A model generated the notes under the pieces. That model was not told where the DNA came from. It was given only the letters and a program-made list of their open reading frames with translations, and ran no database searches. A stretch of DNA of 64,000 nucleotides from Pseudomonadota bacterium (GTDB lineage: Bacteria; Pseudomonadota; Gammaproteobacteria; Steroidobacterales; Steroidobacteraceae). A program made the position numbers and the translations under genes. Location of the stretch: positions 1 through 64,000 of the forward strand of contig JAJYUA010000006.1 of assembly GCA_021792755.1 (NCBI GenBank). The letters run 5' to 3'. The first letter of the stretch is position 1. Each line of letters opens with the position of its first letter. Below, one piece after another: positions 29,242 to 39,364 of the stretch.

Positions 29242-30045
29242 TCATCGCCCCGGTGCGGGCAGCCCGAGCTTGCGGTAGAGCATGGAGCGGAAGCGCAGGA
29301 TTCGCGCGGCATTGCGACCGAGGTCACTTTCCCCGATTCGCGATTCGGAGCGGATGTCGAGCCGGCTGCCCTCGGCCTGCGGCTCGATCCGGATCACCAC
29401 ATCATCGGTAAATCCAAACCAGAACGTCGTGCTGCTCGCTTCGATGATGCCCATGCCGGGATGCTCGGAGTCGAGCTTCCAGCCCATCGCCTTCACTGCG
29501 CGCAAAGCGCCCGCGAACACCTCGCGCGCGGGCAACTTGAAGAACATCGGGCGGATATCGGGGTATGCTTTCTTCTGAAGGGCGGCGATTCTCGGGCCGC
29601 CATAGACCGTGGAATTGCTCGCATGGGCGGCGGCCCGCAGGGCGAGCACGTCCGGCAGGAATTGCGGCGGGTTTCTGCTGTCGGTCGTGATGTCGTGAAT
29701 CGGCGGCACCGACTCGGCCTTCTTCAGCAACGCGTAGGGGACGCCCCAGGCAATCCCGCCCAACACGATCGCCAGGACCGGGACGATGAAACGCCGCTCG
29801 CCGCGACGGGCGAGCCCGATCACCGCCAGCATCACCACGCCGAGCACCGCCGCGGCGAGGCCGCCATACGCGCCATAGGTGATCGAGCGAAACGCCGCGC
29901 CCAGGCTGAACAGCCTGATGCGATACAGCGGCCCGGGCAGCAGCACCGCGAGGAACGACAGAACGGCGAGGGTCAGGACGAGGTAGAGAATCCAAGGCGC
30001 TGCCCGGGCAAGCGCCGTACGGCCGGTACGGCCTGCGTGATCCAT
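29242..30045 (-). CDS. DUF1499-domain membrane protein
   Basis: A 267-residue protein from ATG 30045 (GGAG five bases upstream). It has three N-terminal hydrophobic segments (about residues 16-40, 56-78, 88-105) and a C-terminal DUF1499 domain beginning SVPPIHDITTDSRNPPQF and including DSEHPGMGIIEASSTTFWFG. The function of DUF1499 is not known. The domain probably faces the periplasm. It lies alone between a convergent barrel gene and the hybrid kinase gene. Confidence 0.82.
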   Translation of the reverse strand: MDHAGRTGRTALARAAPWILYLVLTLAVLSFLAVLLPGPLYRIRLFSLGAAFRSITYGAYGGLAAAVLGVVMLAVIGLARRGERRFIVPVLAIVLGGIAWGVPYALLKKAESVPPIHDITTDSRNPPQFLPDVLALRAAAHASNSTVYGGPRIAALQKKAYPDIRPMFFKLPAREVFAGALRAVKAMGWKLDSEHPGMGIIEASSTTFWFGFTDDVVIRIEPQAEGSRLDIRSESRIGESDLGRNAARILRFRSMLYRKLGLPAPGR

Positions 30046-30373
30046 CCCGACTCCAGGCTTGGTCTGTTGCATAAGCCTCGCTCGCCGGCGGTCGTCGATC
30101 GGTTGTGTCCGGAGCGGGAACTTACCTGAGGTTGATCAACGGTATCCTGACTCGATGACTATGAGCCACGCCCGGCCGCATTGTCAAGGTATTTGGCCGG
30201 CCGCGGGCCGTCGGCACGGCAGGGTCCGTTTGCGTCGGAATCGTGCCCATGGGCACTTCGGGCAGTTGGGCAAGAGTGAGGAGCGAGGCCGGCCTCTCTG
30301 CGGCCCACCGGCCGTCGTGTCAGACAAGGCCGAGGCGGACGGCCATCGATCTGCGCCGCCCGCCGCCGGGTCG
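30046..30373. other. 328-base stretch without a recognisable gene
   Basis: It lies between two minus-strand genes. Short antisense frames have no motifs. It probably holds the kinase terminator and the DUF1499 promoter, but neither is clear in the sequence. Confidence 0.4.
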
Positions 30374-32542
30374 CTAGGCTCGTGCAGGCTGCGGCGCCCA
30401 AGGCGCGAGCAACTCCTTGAGCAGCCCCAGCAGCTCATTGGGATCGACGGGCTTGCTGAGAAAGCGAAGATGCTCGTCGCCATCGACTTCCCGGTCGACC
30501 TTGCAGGTGTCGGCGGCGATGAGCACCCCGTTGAAGTCGGGCCCGAGGATCTGCCGCACGGAGGCGATGACCTGCTTGCCGGTCTGCCCATCGCCCAGAC
30601 GCTGCTCGGTGATGACCAGCTTCAGATCGCGTGATTCGTGCACGCGCTCGATCGCCTGCGCGAGCGAGGTCGCCGTGGCGACGCCGTAGCCCACCGCCGT
30701 GAGGAGCAGCCTGGTTGCGTTTAGCACCGCAGGCTCATCGCCGACGACCAGAACCTGGTGCGTGCACCCGGCGCTTGCCGCGGCGGCGCAGCTCACCTGC
30801 GAGTGCCCGAGCGGAGGGAGGGTCGCGATGCCCGCAGGCACTTGCAGCGCGAATGTCGAGCCCTTGCCGGCCTGCGACTGGACATCGAGCGTGAGGTTCA
30901 GGAGCTTCACGATTCGGCTCACGATGCTCAGGCCCAGGCCGTAGCCCTCTCGGGTGGCGTTCGCCGGCACGCCGATCTGGTAGAACTCCTGGTAGATGTG
31001 GCCGAGCTCCTCCGGTGCCATGCCGATGCCGGTATCGCTGACCTCGATGCGCACCGCCTCGCCCGCGGTCCGCGCGCACAGCCGCACCCTTCCCCGGTGA
31101 GTGTATCTGACGGCGTTGGAGAGGAGGTTGCGAAGCACCTGTCCCACGAGAAAACGGTCGGAACGCACCCACAGGGAAGAGCCTTCCACCTCCATCCGCA
31201 CGCCCTTGGCCGTCGCGAGGCTCTCGAACTCCCCGCGCAGCTGCTCGAACAGCGTCGAGATCTGCCAGTCCGTGAGCGTCGGGGTCACCGCGCCGGATTC
31301 GAGCTTGCTGATGTCGAGCAGCGCGTTCAGCAACTGCGACATCACGCCGATTGCCGCGTCCTGTCGTGACAGTGCGTCGGCGGGATCGGTATCCCTGCCC
31401 ATGCGACGCAGCGCGCCGTTGAGCAGAGATATCGTCTGCAGGGGCTGGCGCAGATCATGGCTTGCCGTCGCGAGGAACGCGCTCTTTGCGCGGTCGGCTT
31501 TTTCGGCCGCGGCGCGTGCATCGCGCAGCTGCTCGAGCACGCGCTTGCGCTCCGAAATGTCGCGAATGGCGCTTGCGACCTGCAGCCCGCCGGATGTGGC
31601 GACCGGACTCAAGCTCACTTCCACGGGAATCTGCGAGCCGTCGCGGCGGCGCGCGAAGAGCTCCAGGCTCGTGCTCATGGCCCGCAGCGCCGGCTCCCGA
31701 ACGTAGGCGCTGCGGCGGGTCGCGTGGTCGCTGCGGTATCGCTCGGGTATCAGCATCTCGATCGGCTTGCCGATCAGCTCCCGCCGGTCGTAGCCGAATA
31801 ACGTCTCGGTGCGCGCATTGACCATGACGATGCTGCCATCGCCGTCAACGACGACCATGGCGTCCGGGGCGCACTCCATCAGCGCCCGAAAGCGCTCCTC
31901 CGCTCGCTGCAGCGCGAGCAGGTCGCTGCGGATGCGCAACGTGGCGACCAATCCGATGAGCACCGCGAGGGCGCTGCCGGCCAGGATCAAATCGAGCGCC
32001 CGGTTGCTGGCGCGGGAAATCTGCATCTGCCGCGCACTGAGATGCCTGTGCTCCTCGGCGATCATCTGGGCGACATTTGCATTGATCGCGTGCCGAAATT
32101 CCTGTCCGGCGCCGCTGAGCAGCAGCGCGGCCGCGGGCGCAACGCCCTGAGTGCGGCGAACGCTCAGAGTCCGGGCCGTGAACGCCTCAAGCTGACGGAC
32201 CATGCCGGTGATCACTTTCAGGCGGCGCTGTTGTGAGGGCTCGGTGCTCGTCAGCTCGTGCGCCCTGCGAAGGGTCGCGCCGGCGGCGACGACAGCCTCG
32301 TGGTACATCTTGAGGTACGCATCATCGCCCGTGAGCACGTAGCCGCGCTCAGCGGTCAACAGGTCGGTATCGACGGGAAAGATCGCACGCAGCGCGCCGG
32401 CCACTTGCTGTTGGTGCGTCGCCCACACCGCGTCATCGCGCATCCGGGACGCGCTCCAGTAGGCGAGCATTCCGATCGCCAGCGCAACGACCGCTGCCGC
32501 TATGAATGCCGTGACGAGCTTCTGCTGTGGCGCGAGCCGCAT
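30374..32542 (-). CDS. hybrid sensor histidine kinase (CHASE3-PAS-HisKA-HATPase-receiver)
   Basis: From ATG 32542 the product has 722 residues. Order of parts: a first membrane helix (VTAFIAAAVVALAIGMLAYW), a CHASE3-type periplasmic helical domain (TDLLTAERGYVLTG), a second membrane helix (LILAGSALAVLIGLVATL), a PAS domain (ALMECAPDAMVVVDGDGSIV and GYDRRELIGKP), HisKA with the phospho-His in ASHDLRQPLQ, HATPase with NAVRYTHRG, DTGIGM and YGLGLSIV, and a C-terminal receiver. The receiver reads LVITEQRLGDG where the phosphoacceptor Asp is expected, and VVGDEP instead of the usual acidic pair, while keeping the Lys (FLSKPVDP). It should not accept phosphate normally. No partner regulator is adjacent. 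Confidence 0.88.
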   Translation of the reverse strand: MRLAPQQKLVTAFIAAAVVALAIGMLAYWSASRMRDDAVWATHQQQVAGALRAIFPVDTDLLTAERGYVLTGDDAYLKMYHEAVVAAGATLRRAHELTSTEPSQQRRLKVITGMVRQLEAFTARTLSVRRTQGVAPAAALLLSGAGQEFRHAINANVAQMIAEEHRHLSARQMQISRASNRALDLILAGSALAVLIGLVATLRIRSDLLALQRAEERFRALMECAPDAMVVVDGDGSIVMVNARTETLFGYDRRELIGKPIEMLIPERYRSDHATRRSAYVREPALRAMSTSLELFARRRDGSQIPVEVSLSPVATSGGLQVASAIRDISERKRVLEQLRDARAAAEKADRAKSAFLATASHDLRQPLQTISLLNGALRRMGRDTDPADALSRQDAAIGVMSQLLNALLDISKLESGAVTPTLTDWQISTLFEQLRGEFESLATAKGVRMEVEGSSLWVRSDRFLVGQVLRNLLSNAVRYTHRGRVRLCARTAGEAVRIEVSDTGIGMAPEELGHIYQEFYQIGVPANATREGYGLGLSIVSRIVKLLNLTLDVQSQAGKGSTFALQVPAGIATLPPLGHSQVSCAAAASAGCTHQVLVVGDEPAVLNATRLLLTAVGYGVATATSLAQAIERVHESRDLKLVITEQRLGDGQTGKQVIASVRQILGPDFNGVLIAADTCKVDREVDGDEHLRFLSKPVDPNELLGLLKELLAPWAPQPARA

Positions 32543-32832
32543 GAAAATGATCGAAGGAAAACGCCCCCGAGGGCAGCCGCAGCGCGTACTGCCCAAATGA
32601 AATCGACCTTACGGATCTTGCGGCGGCGGCGAAATACGTACAAACCCGAAGCTCGGCTCGCAGCGGGCGCAGCATGGCCGGCCGCCTGCCTGCCGCCGCA
32701 GGCCGGACGCGATGGGGGTATGACCCATCGGTCCTCGCGCCTCGCACCGCGGGGGCGCGCCGCCGAGCCGCCCGGGAGTCAATCCGATCCCGGTCGAGAC
32801 AGCTTGCACCGAGTGGACGAATCAGTCCTCAC

Positions 32833-33279
32833 TCAGGCGCGACCGCGAACGAGAAGCACCGGTACGGCACTGTGGCTCACGATGTACTGCGCATCGCTAC
32901 CCATGAGCAGTCGCCTCAGCCCGCGCCGGCCGTGCGTGCCGCACACGATGAGCTGCGCGGGCCAGTCCCGTGCCTCGGCGACGATGAACTCCCCGGCCCG
33001 ATCGCCCGGAGCTTCGATCAGGCGATGGTCGACCTCGATGCCGGCGGCGCGCACGGCCGCGCCGGCTTCGTGGATGATCGTCTCGCCCGTGCGGCGCAGG
33101 TGCGTCAGGATCTGCTCGAACACCTCCGGCGTGGTGCCGGGGTACAGCCACGGCCTCTCGCTGACGACGTGTAGCAGCCGTATGCGGGAGGCCAGGCGGC
33201 GCGCAAGCCCGATCGCCTCGCGCAGCCCCAGCTCTGCGGTTTCGCTGCCGTCGATCGGGACGAGGATGTTCTGGTACAT
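32833..33279 (-). CDS. universal stress protein, UspA family
   Basis: A 148-residue single Usp domain starting MYQNILVPIDGSETAELGL and ending in the nucleotide-binding motif CGTHGRRGLRRLLMGSDAQY (G-2x-G-9x-G-S), then VPVLLVRG. Proteins with this motif bind ATP and act under starvation or oxidative stress. The ATG (33279) is the family start. The gene stands 290 bases below the kinase gene and 460 bases from pgm, and seems to be its own unit. Confidence 0.9.
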   Translation of the reverse strand: MYQNILVPIDGSETAELGLREAIGLARRLASRIRLLHVVSERPWLYPGTTPEVFEQILTHLRRTGETIIHEAGAAVRAAGIEVDHRLIEAPGDRAGEFIVAEARDWPAQLIVCGTHGRRGLRRLLMGSDAQYIVSHSAVPVLLVRGRA

Positions 33280-33739
33280 GGAAGTGCTCGGGCTTCATTG
33301 CCGGTGGGACGGCCGAACGGGACGCACGGGCCGCAGCGAGGGGGCGGGTGTCGGCTGGCACTGATCGGCGCGCCAGCTCATTGCCGCCTCCCGCGCCGCG
33401 CACAGCTGCGCGGGCCGCGCCGCTGCGATGACCCCAGGCGCCGCCATGGCGATCTGCCCCGGATCGATGATGTCCACGCTTCAGGCATCGACTTAGGATT
33501 GCACCTGCGACCTGCGCGGCAAAGCCGCACTCACCGCGTCTGAATACGCACAAGTGGCGTTGGCGCCGGGCAGGGGTGGGGCGCGCTGCGGGCGAGGCGC
33601 GGGACACGCTGTCACCCGCGTTGACCGGGCCCACCGGTAGGGAAAGGGCCTTGCCGGCGCCTGGACGGGACCGAACGGCCCCCTCGGTGCGCGGACCGCG
33701 ATCTTCTCAGGCGTGCCTCCGAAGCGCGCGGCCGCGTAT
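33280..33739. other. 460-base stretch without a supported gene
   Basis: A 60-codon minus-strand frame (33295-33477, GTG start, beginning DIIDPGQIAMAAPGVIAAAR) vaguely recalls the start of small phasin-type proteins, but it has no ribosome site and a Pro/Arg tail. The rest shows nothing. The stretch should contain the promoter of the universal stress gene. Confidence 0.35.
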
Positions 33740-35389
33740 TCAGCCTCCGCGGGCGAGGGCGCGACTCACGATCTGCCCGGCTTCCCGCACCACGCTCTCG
33801 AGGTGAGCCGGGTCACGGAAACTCTCGGCATAGATCTTGTAGAGATTCTCGGTGCCGGAGGGGCGCGCGGCGAACCAGGCGTGCTCGGTGATCACCTTCA
33901 GCCCGCCGATGGGCGCGCCGTTGCCCGGCGCCCGTGTGAGCTTGGCGAGGATCGGCTGCGCGGCGAGCTCCGTCTGCGTCACGATCTCGGGCGCGAGGCG
34001 GGCGAGCACCGCTTTCTCCCCGGGGGTGGCCGGCACGTCGATGCGCGTGTAGTAGGGGGTCCCGAGCATATCGGCGAGCCGGCGATAGTGCTCGCTCGGG
34101 TCCTCGCCCGTGACCGCGGTGATCTCGGCGGCGAGCAGGTTCATCACCGGCCCGTCCTTGTCCGTCGTCCAGGCGGCCCCGTTGCGCTGAAGCAGGGTTG
34201 CCCCGGCGCTTTCCTCGCCGCCGAAGCACAGCGACCCATCGAGCAGTCCCGGGGCGAACCATTTGAAGCCCACCGGCACCTCGTAAAGCCGGCCGCCGAG
34301 GTGCGTGACCACTCGATCGATCAGACTGCTGCTCACGACGGTCTTGCCCACCGACGTGCCGGGACGCCAGTCGGGGCGGTGGTTGAGCAGATAATCGATC
34401 GCCACCGCCAGGTAATGATTCGGATTCATGAGGCCCTGCGAGGGCGTCACGATGCCATGGCGGTCGGAATCCGGATCGTTGCCGAATGCGAGCCGGAAAC
34501 GGTCCTTCAGCTGCACCAGTCTCGCCATCGCGTAGGGACTGGAGCAGTCCATGCGGATCTTGCCGTCGTGGTCCACCGTCATGAATGCGAATCTCGGGTC
34601 CACCCGCGGGTTGACCACCTCGATGTCAAGACCGTAGCGCTCATTGATCGGCTCCCAGCAATAAAGCGCCGCGCCGCCGAGCGGATCGACCGCGAGCGAA
34701 AGGCCTGCGCGCCGGATCGCCGCCATGTCGATCACGAGCCCGAGGTCATTGACGTACGGGGTGATGAAATCGGCCCGATGCGTGGTGGCCGCCTTCAATG
34801 CCGAGGCATACGGTACGCGCTTGACGTCGCGGTTGCCGCCGACGAGCAGCTCATTCGCTCGCCGCTCGATCCAGGCGGTCACTTCGGCGCCCGCCGGCCC
34901 GGCGTGCGGCGGGTTGTACTTGAAGCCGCCGTCACGCGGAGGATTGTGCGACGGCGTCGCGATCAGGCCGTCGGCCAAATGCGAGGTTCGCCCTCGGTTG
35001 TGCGTGAGAATGGCTCGGGAGAGCACCGGCACGGGCGTAATGCCCGTGCCCTGGGCCAGTACGACCTCGCTGCCGTTCCCCGCCAGGACCTCAACCGCCG
35101 TGCGTTCCGCCGGTATCGACAGCGCGTGCGTGTCCTTGCCGACGAGCACCGGACCGTCGATGCCGAGGCTCTTGCGGTAGTCGCACACGGCCTGGGTGAT
35201 GGCCAGAATGTGCGCCTCGTTGAAGGTGCCATCGAGCGAGGAGCCGCGGTGGCCGCTGGTGCCGAATTGCACCCGTTGCGTGGGATGGGTCACATCCGGA
35301 CTGCGCTCGTAATACGCGCGCTCGAGAGAGGCGAGGTCCACCAGCATCTGCGGTGTGGCCGGCTGGCCGGCCAGGGCGTCAATCGGCAT
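33740..35389 (-). CDS. pgm: phosphoglucomutase, alpha-D-glucose specific
   Basis: From ATG 35389 (GGAG eight bases upstream) the product has 549 residues, the usual length. It interconverts glucose 1-phosphate and glucose 6-phosphate. Visible sites: the N-terminal [11 protein letters not shown], the catalytic phosphoserine loop [12 protein letters not shown], the metal loop DPDSDRHG, the sugar loop GGEESAG and the phosphate-binding [14 protein letters not shown]. Its substrate is the product of the glycogen phosphorylase encoded at 23-25.6 kb, so the two connect glycogen breakdown to glycolysis. It is co-directional with the uronate genes, 171 bases from uxaC. Confidence 0.95.
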   Translation of the reverse strand: MPIDALAGQPATPQMLVDLASLERAYYERSPDVTHPTQRVQFGTSGHRGSSLDGTFNEAHILAITQAVCDYRKSLGIDGPVLVGKDTHALSIPAERTAVEVLAGNGSEVVLAQGTGITPVPVLSRAILTHNRGRTSHLADGLIATPSHNPPRDGGFKYNPPHAGPAGAEVTAWIERRANELLVGGNRDVKRVPYASALKAATTHRADFITPYVNDLGLVIDMAAIRRAGLSLAVDPLGGAALYCWEPINERYGLDIEVVNPRVDPRFAFMTVDHDGKIRMDCSSPYAMARLVQLKDRFRLAFGNDPDSDRHGIVTPSQGLMNPNHYLAVAIDYLLNHRPDWRPGTSVGKTVVSSSLIDRVVTHLGGRLYEVPVGFKWFAPGLLDGSLCFGGEESAGATLLQRNGAAWTTDKDGPVMNLLAAEITAVTGEDPSEHYRRLADMLGTPYYTRIDVPATPGEKAVLARLAPEIVTQTELAAQPILAKLTRAPGNGAPIGGLKVITEHAWFAARPSGTENLYKIYAESFRDPAHLESVVREAGQIVSRALARGG

Positions 35390-35560
35390 CGTTTCGACTC
35401 CAGTTATCGCACGCCTCGCCGGGCTTGCGCGCACACTCGCGGTCGGCCGCCGCCTGCACCATTGCCTGCAGGGCGGGGGTTTCCCGGTTGCGGCTCGAGC
35501 GCGGGCGCATGTTGACGCTGCAGCCGCCGGCGTTGCGGTGAGACCCGGCCGGTGCGCCGC

Positions 35561-37000
35561 TCAGAGCCGGTACGCCTGCTTCGGCAGCCGGTAAGCGAGG
35601 TCGCGCGCCACCTCGAGCGCCTCGTCCTGCGGCAGGCGGTGCTCGGCGACCAGACGGGCGAGGAAGGCGCAGTCGACACGCCGCGCCACATCGTGGCGCG
35701 CCGGAATGGACAGGAACGCGCGCGTATCGTCATTGAAACCCACTGTGTTGTAGAAGCCGGCCGTCTCGGTGGTCTGCTCGCGAAAGCGCATCAACCCCTC
35801 CGGGCTATCGTGAAACCACCACGCCGGCCCGAGCCTCAGCGCCGGGTAGTGTCCGGCGAGCGGTGCGAGCTCGCGGCTGTAGCTCGATTCGTCGAGGGTG
35901 AAGACGATGACCCTGAGGGTCGGCTCGTTGCCGAAGCGGTTAAGCAGCGGGCGCAGCGCCCTGACGTAGTCGGTCGGTGTGGGCATGTCTGCGCCGATGT
36001 TCGGCCCGAAGCGGCGGAACAGCGCCGCGTTGTGATTGCGCCAGCAGCCCGGGTGAATCTGCAGCACCAGTCCGTCATCGAGACTCATGCGGGCCATTTC
36101 CGTGAGCATCTGGGCCCGGAAGGCTTCCGCGTCGGCGCTCGCGAGCGAGCCGGCGCGCACTGCGCGCAGCACGCGCTCGAAGAGCGCGGCGGCGGCGGCG
36201 GCGTCGAGGTCGGCGGTGCGCGCCGTCGGGTGACCGTGGTCGGTGGAAGTGGCGCCAAAGGAGGCGAAGAACGCGCGCCGCGCGCGGTGCGCATCGAGGT
36301 AGCCGCGCCAGGTGAACGGATCGGTGCCGGTGAGCGCCCCGAAGCGCTCCAGGTTTGCCACGAACCCCGGCGTTTGCGGGTCGATCACCGGATCGGGGCG
36401 GTAGGCCGGGATGACACGCCCTGGCCAGCCGCTCGTGCGCAGCGCGGCGTGATGCTCGAGCGTGTCGAGCGGTGATTCTGTAGTGGTCAGGACTTCGATG
36501 CCGAAGCGCTCGAACAGCGCGCGCGGGCGGAAGGCCGGTTCGGCGAGTCGTGCGTTGATCCGCCGGTACGCCTCATCGGCATTGTCCGGGGTGAGCGGCA
36601 CGTCGGCACCGAAAACCTCAGCGAGCACCCAGTCGAGCCACAGCCGGGTGGGGGTGCCGCGGAAGAGCCGGTAGTGCGCGGCGAAGGTGCGCCAGATGGC
36701 AGGCGGGTCCGGTGGACTTTGCCGCTCCTCCCCCCCGGGGGCTACGCCGAGCGCCTCGAGCGCGACGCCCTGACTGTACAGCATGCGGGTAATGTAGTGA
36801 TCCGGCGTCAGAAGCAGCGAGGCGGGATCGCTGAAGGGCTGATCGGCGGCGAACCAGCGCGGGTCGGTGTGCCCGTGCGGGCTGATGATGGGCAGCGCCC
36901 GCACCGCCGCGTACAGCCGCCGTGCGATGGCGCGCGTGCCGGGCTCTGCGGGGAACAGCCGGTCCGGGTGCAGCGCGGTGGGCTCGGAATGTGCGCTCAT
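35561..37000 (-). CDS. uxaC: uronate (glucuronate) isomerase
   Basis: A 479-residue TIM-barrel metalloenzyme that converts D-glucuronate to D-fructuronate and D-galacturonate to D-tagaturonate. Family motifs include ISPHGHTDPRWFA with the metal-binding HGH near residue 41-44, LTPDHYITRMLYSQG, TTTESPLDTLEHH, QIHPGCWRNHN, AWWFHDSPEGLMRFRE and GFNDDTRAFLSIPARHDVARR. It lies 57 bases downstream of the GH67 alpha-glucuronidase gene on the same strand and takes the glucuronate that enzyme releases. The next enzyme, fructuronate reductase, is encoded on the divergent arm. Mannonate dehydratase is not in the window. Confidence 0.95.
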   Translation of the reverse strand: MSAHSEPTALHPDRLFPAEPGTRAIARRLYAAVRALPIISPHGHTDPRWFAADQPFSDPASLLLTPDHYITRMLYSQGVALEALGVAPGGEERQSPPDPPAIWRTFAAHYRLFRGTPTRLWLDWVLAEVFGADVPLTPDNADEAYRRINARLAEPAFRPRALFERFGIEVLTTTESPLDTLEHHAALRTSGWPGRVIPAYRPDPVIDPQTPGFVANLERFGALTGTDPFTWRGYLDAHRARRAFFASFGATSTDHGHPTARTADLDAAAAAALFERVLRAVRAGSLASADAEAFRAQMLTEMARMSLDDGLVLQIHPGCWRNHNAALFRRFGPNIGADMPTPTDYVRALRPLLNRFGNEPTLRVIVFTLDESSYSRELAPLAGHYPALRLGPAWWFHDSPEGLMRFREQTTETAGFYNTVGFNDDTRAFLSIPARHDVARRVDCAFLARLVAEHRLPQDEALEVARDLAYRLPKQAYRL

Positions 37001-37057
37001 GCTGACGGCTCACTCGCCGCTGTGTGTCTCATGGGTTCGGATCGCATACGATGCGGC

Positions 37058-39304
37058 TCAGCGTGGCACCGGCGCATCGTCCGGCGGACAAGCCGGCCCG
37101 GCTCCCGGGGTGCCCTCCACGTACGGGATGCAGAACGCCTCATAAGCTTTCAACGTGTCCGGCGGTCGTGCAACCCCGGGCGGCAGCGGCAGATGCGAGA
37201 TCGACTGGAAGTACGCGATGCTCGCATCGCGCCACCACTGCGCATTGTGCACCTGCAGCGTGAGAAAGTCTGCCGTCATGTCGAAGCGGTACGGATCGAC
37301 GTAACGGGCAAGCTTCAGCCAGGTGCGGCGCATCCACTTGACCGTATCGACACCGCGCACGTAGTGCAGCACGAGCGAGTCCCAGAGCGTGCGGCCCGAA
37401 GGCATGCGGTAGGTCCAAGGCAGGTGGTGAAACCACAGCAGCAGGTCCTCGGGGCAGTGCTTGAGACTGGCGAACTTTGCCGCCACGTGCGGGGCGTATT
37501 GGGCGATGGCGTCGCTGCCGCTGGCGGTGCGGTCAAAGCCGATGCCGGTGGCGTTTGCGTGGCTGTAGTACGTGCTCGACCAGTCCGGAGGCATGTGCGG
37601 GCCTGGATGAACCCAGGGACCGGGACCGAAATGGGTGCCGGCGGCCATCTGGCTGGCAAGGCCGAGCGGGTCCATATAATCGACCACGGCCTCGCGGGAA
37701 GCCATCATCATGCCTACCACCGGACGGAGGAGCGCCGGGTTGTTGCTGAAGGTCATGCGCACCCACTGACCGGCGATGGTGCGCGCGGAGGCCTCGGGGT
37801 TCCAGGCGAGCCGCCCGAACGCGTACCAGTTGGACTGGTTGAAGATCGAGCCGCACCAGTCGCGGTCCGAGCCGATGTTGGCGACGCCGGCGATGCCGGT
37901 CTGCCGCTCGCCGTAGAGCGAGCCGTCAATCACCCGCGCCACGGTCGATCCGCGGCCGCGTGCCCAGGTGTCGGCGCGCAACGCCTCCTCGAACAGCGTG
38001 CCGAGGTACGCGAAGCTTGTCTGCTGGCCGAGGTACTCCTTGGTGATCTCGAGCTCCAGCATTTCGTTGCTCTTGGGCATGGCGCCGAACAGCGGATTGA
38101 ACGGCTCGCGCGGCTGGAAGTCGAGCGGGCCGTTCTTGTTCTGCAAGATGACGTTCTGGTCGAACTTGCCGTCGAGCGGCTTGAAGATGTCGTACGCCTG
38201 CATGACGCGATCTTCGGAATGCGGGTTCGTCGAATAGACGAACGTGCGCCACATCACGATGCCGCCGTAGGGCGCGAGCGTCCGTGCGAGCAGATTCGCG
38301 CCCTGCGCCTGGGTGCGCCCATACTGCTCCGGTCCCGGCTCGCCCTCGGAGTCGGCTTTGGTCAGGAAGCCGCCGAAGTCCGGCACATCGCGGTAGATCT
38401 CGGCGACCTTCTTGCGCCACCAAGCCTGCACGGCCGGATCGAGCGGGTCGGCGGTCTTCAGGCGCCCGACCGTGATCGGGGCGCTGAACGGCACCGACAG
38501 GTAAACCCGGATGCCATAGGGGCGCAGCACGCCGGCGAGCGCCGCGACCTTCTCCAGATAGAGCGGTGTCAGGATGTACGGGCTGGCGTTGACGTTGTTC
38601 AGCACCACGCCGTTGATCCCGATCGAGGCGCAGGCGCGCGCGAAGGCGATGTAGCGGGGCGAGAGGTACCGCGGTAGCTCGTCCCATTTCCAGATCGAGT
38701 CCCCGGCATAGCCGCGCTCGACCGTGCCGTTGAGGTTGTCCCAGAAATCGAGGATCCGATGGCGAATTTTCGGGCGCGAGACGATGGCGAGCGCGTCGAT
38801 TGGCCGGCGAGTCTGGATCTGCCGCAGGTAGCGGAAGGCCCCGTAAAGCACGCCGATGTCGCTGTTGCCCGCGATGACGGTGGTGCGGTGGCCGAGCACG
38901 GTCAGGGTGCGGATCACATAACCCTGCGAGCCGACCGCGCGCAGGCCGAGGCGCAGGGAGCGGATGAGCGGGGAGTCGTGCGGCGTGCCGAACAGTATCG
39001 CGCCGTTGGCGGTGACTGTACGCACGCTGGGCACCCGCTTGCCGAGCATGCCGGTAAGCCCGCGCTGCAGTTCGGCGCGTGCCGCGCGCAGGGTCGGTGA
39101 GAGCGGACTGCTCGCGGCGAGTTCGGTGGCCGAGCGGCGGTAGCGGCCGAGCCACACCCCATGCACCGGTACGTAGCGCAGCCACAGACGGTAGCCATCC
39201 CCGGCATGCGCCGCGGCGGCCGCAGTCAGCCCCGCCAGGCCCAGGAGCACAGCGAAGAGCACGCTCCACCCACGACGGTGCACGGAAGCCGTCGACTGCA
39301 TCAT
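37058..39304 (-). CDS. GH67 alpha-glucuronidase
   Basis: A 748-residue secreted enzyme that removes (4-O-methyl)glucuronic acid from xylo-oligosaccharides. Two ATG codons in a row (39304 and 39301) follow GGGGGA; the signal peptide is WSVLFAVLLGLAGLTAAAA. The N-terminal GH67 domain includes YGAFRYLRQIQTRRPIDALA. The catalytic barrel has RHRILDFWDNLNGTVERGY, the region TKADSEGEPGPEQYG and QNKNGPLDFQPREPFNPLFG, which hold the acidic residues used in this family, and the C-terminal domain has MWRTFVY and DWSSTYYSHANATGIGFDR. It is the first gene of the minus arm, 33 bases from the LacI-type operator, followed by uxaC. Confidence 0.95.
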   Translation of the reverse strand: MMQSTASVHRRGWSVLFAVLLGLAGLTAAAAAHAGDGYRLWLRYVPVHGVWLGRYRRSATELAASSPLSPTLRAARAELQRGLTGMLGKRVPSVRTVTANGAILFGTPHDSPLIRSLRLGLRAVGSQGYVIRTLTVLGHRTTVIAGNSDIGVLYGAFRYLRQIQTRRPIDALAIVSRPKIRHRILDFWDNLNGTVERGYAGDSIWKWDELPRYLSPRYIAFARACASIGINGVVLNNVNASPYILTPLYLEKVAALAGVLRPYGIRVYLSVPFSAPITVGRLKTADPLDPAVQAWWRKKVAEIYRDVPDFGGFLTKADSEGEPGPEQYGRTQAQGANLLARTLAPYGGIVMWRTFVYSTNPHSEDRVMQAYDIFKPLDGKFDQNVILQNKNGPLDFQPREPFNPLFGAMPKSNEMLELEITKEYLGQQTSFAYLGTLFEEALRADTWARGRGSTVARVIDGSLYGERQTGIAGVANIGSDRDWCGSIFNQSNWYAFGRLAWNPEASARTIAGQWVRMTFSNNPALLRPVVGMMMASREAVVDYMDPLGLASQMAAGTHFGPGPWVHPGPHMPPDWSSTYYSHANATGIGFDRTASGSDAIAQYAPHVAAKFASLKHCPEDLLLWFHHLPWTYRMPSGRTLWDSLVLHYVRGVDTVKWMRRTWLKLARYVDPYRFDMTADFLTLQVHNAQWWRDASIAYFQSISHLPLPPGVARPPDTLKAYEAFCIPYVEGTPGAGPACPPDDAPVPR

Positions 39305-39336
39305 AGTCCCCCGCAATGACGAAATGCGTTGCAGGA

Positions 39337-39350
39337 TGATAGCGCTACCA
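39337..39350 (+). promoter_or_regulatory. LacI-type operator between the two uronate arms
   Basis: TGATAGCGCTACCA is a near-palindrome with a perfect TAGCGCTA core, the form of LacI/GalR-family operators. It lies in the 60-base gap between the GH67 start and uxuB, so one bound repressor could control both arms. A 12-of-14 match occurs upstream of the GH3 gene at 51090-51103. Confidence 0.65.
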
Positions 39351-39364
39351 TTAGGCTGGATTCA

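Noticed and set aside
33295-33477. 60-codon minus-strand frame recalling the start of a phasin-type protein
   Set aside because: Only a vague resemblance over about 25 residues, no ribosome site and a low-complexity tail.
39329-39364. Earlier TTG start for uxuB
   Set aside because: It would put the LacI-type operator inside the coding region; ATG 39365 gives a normal family length.
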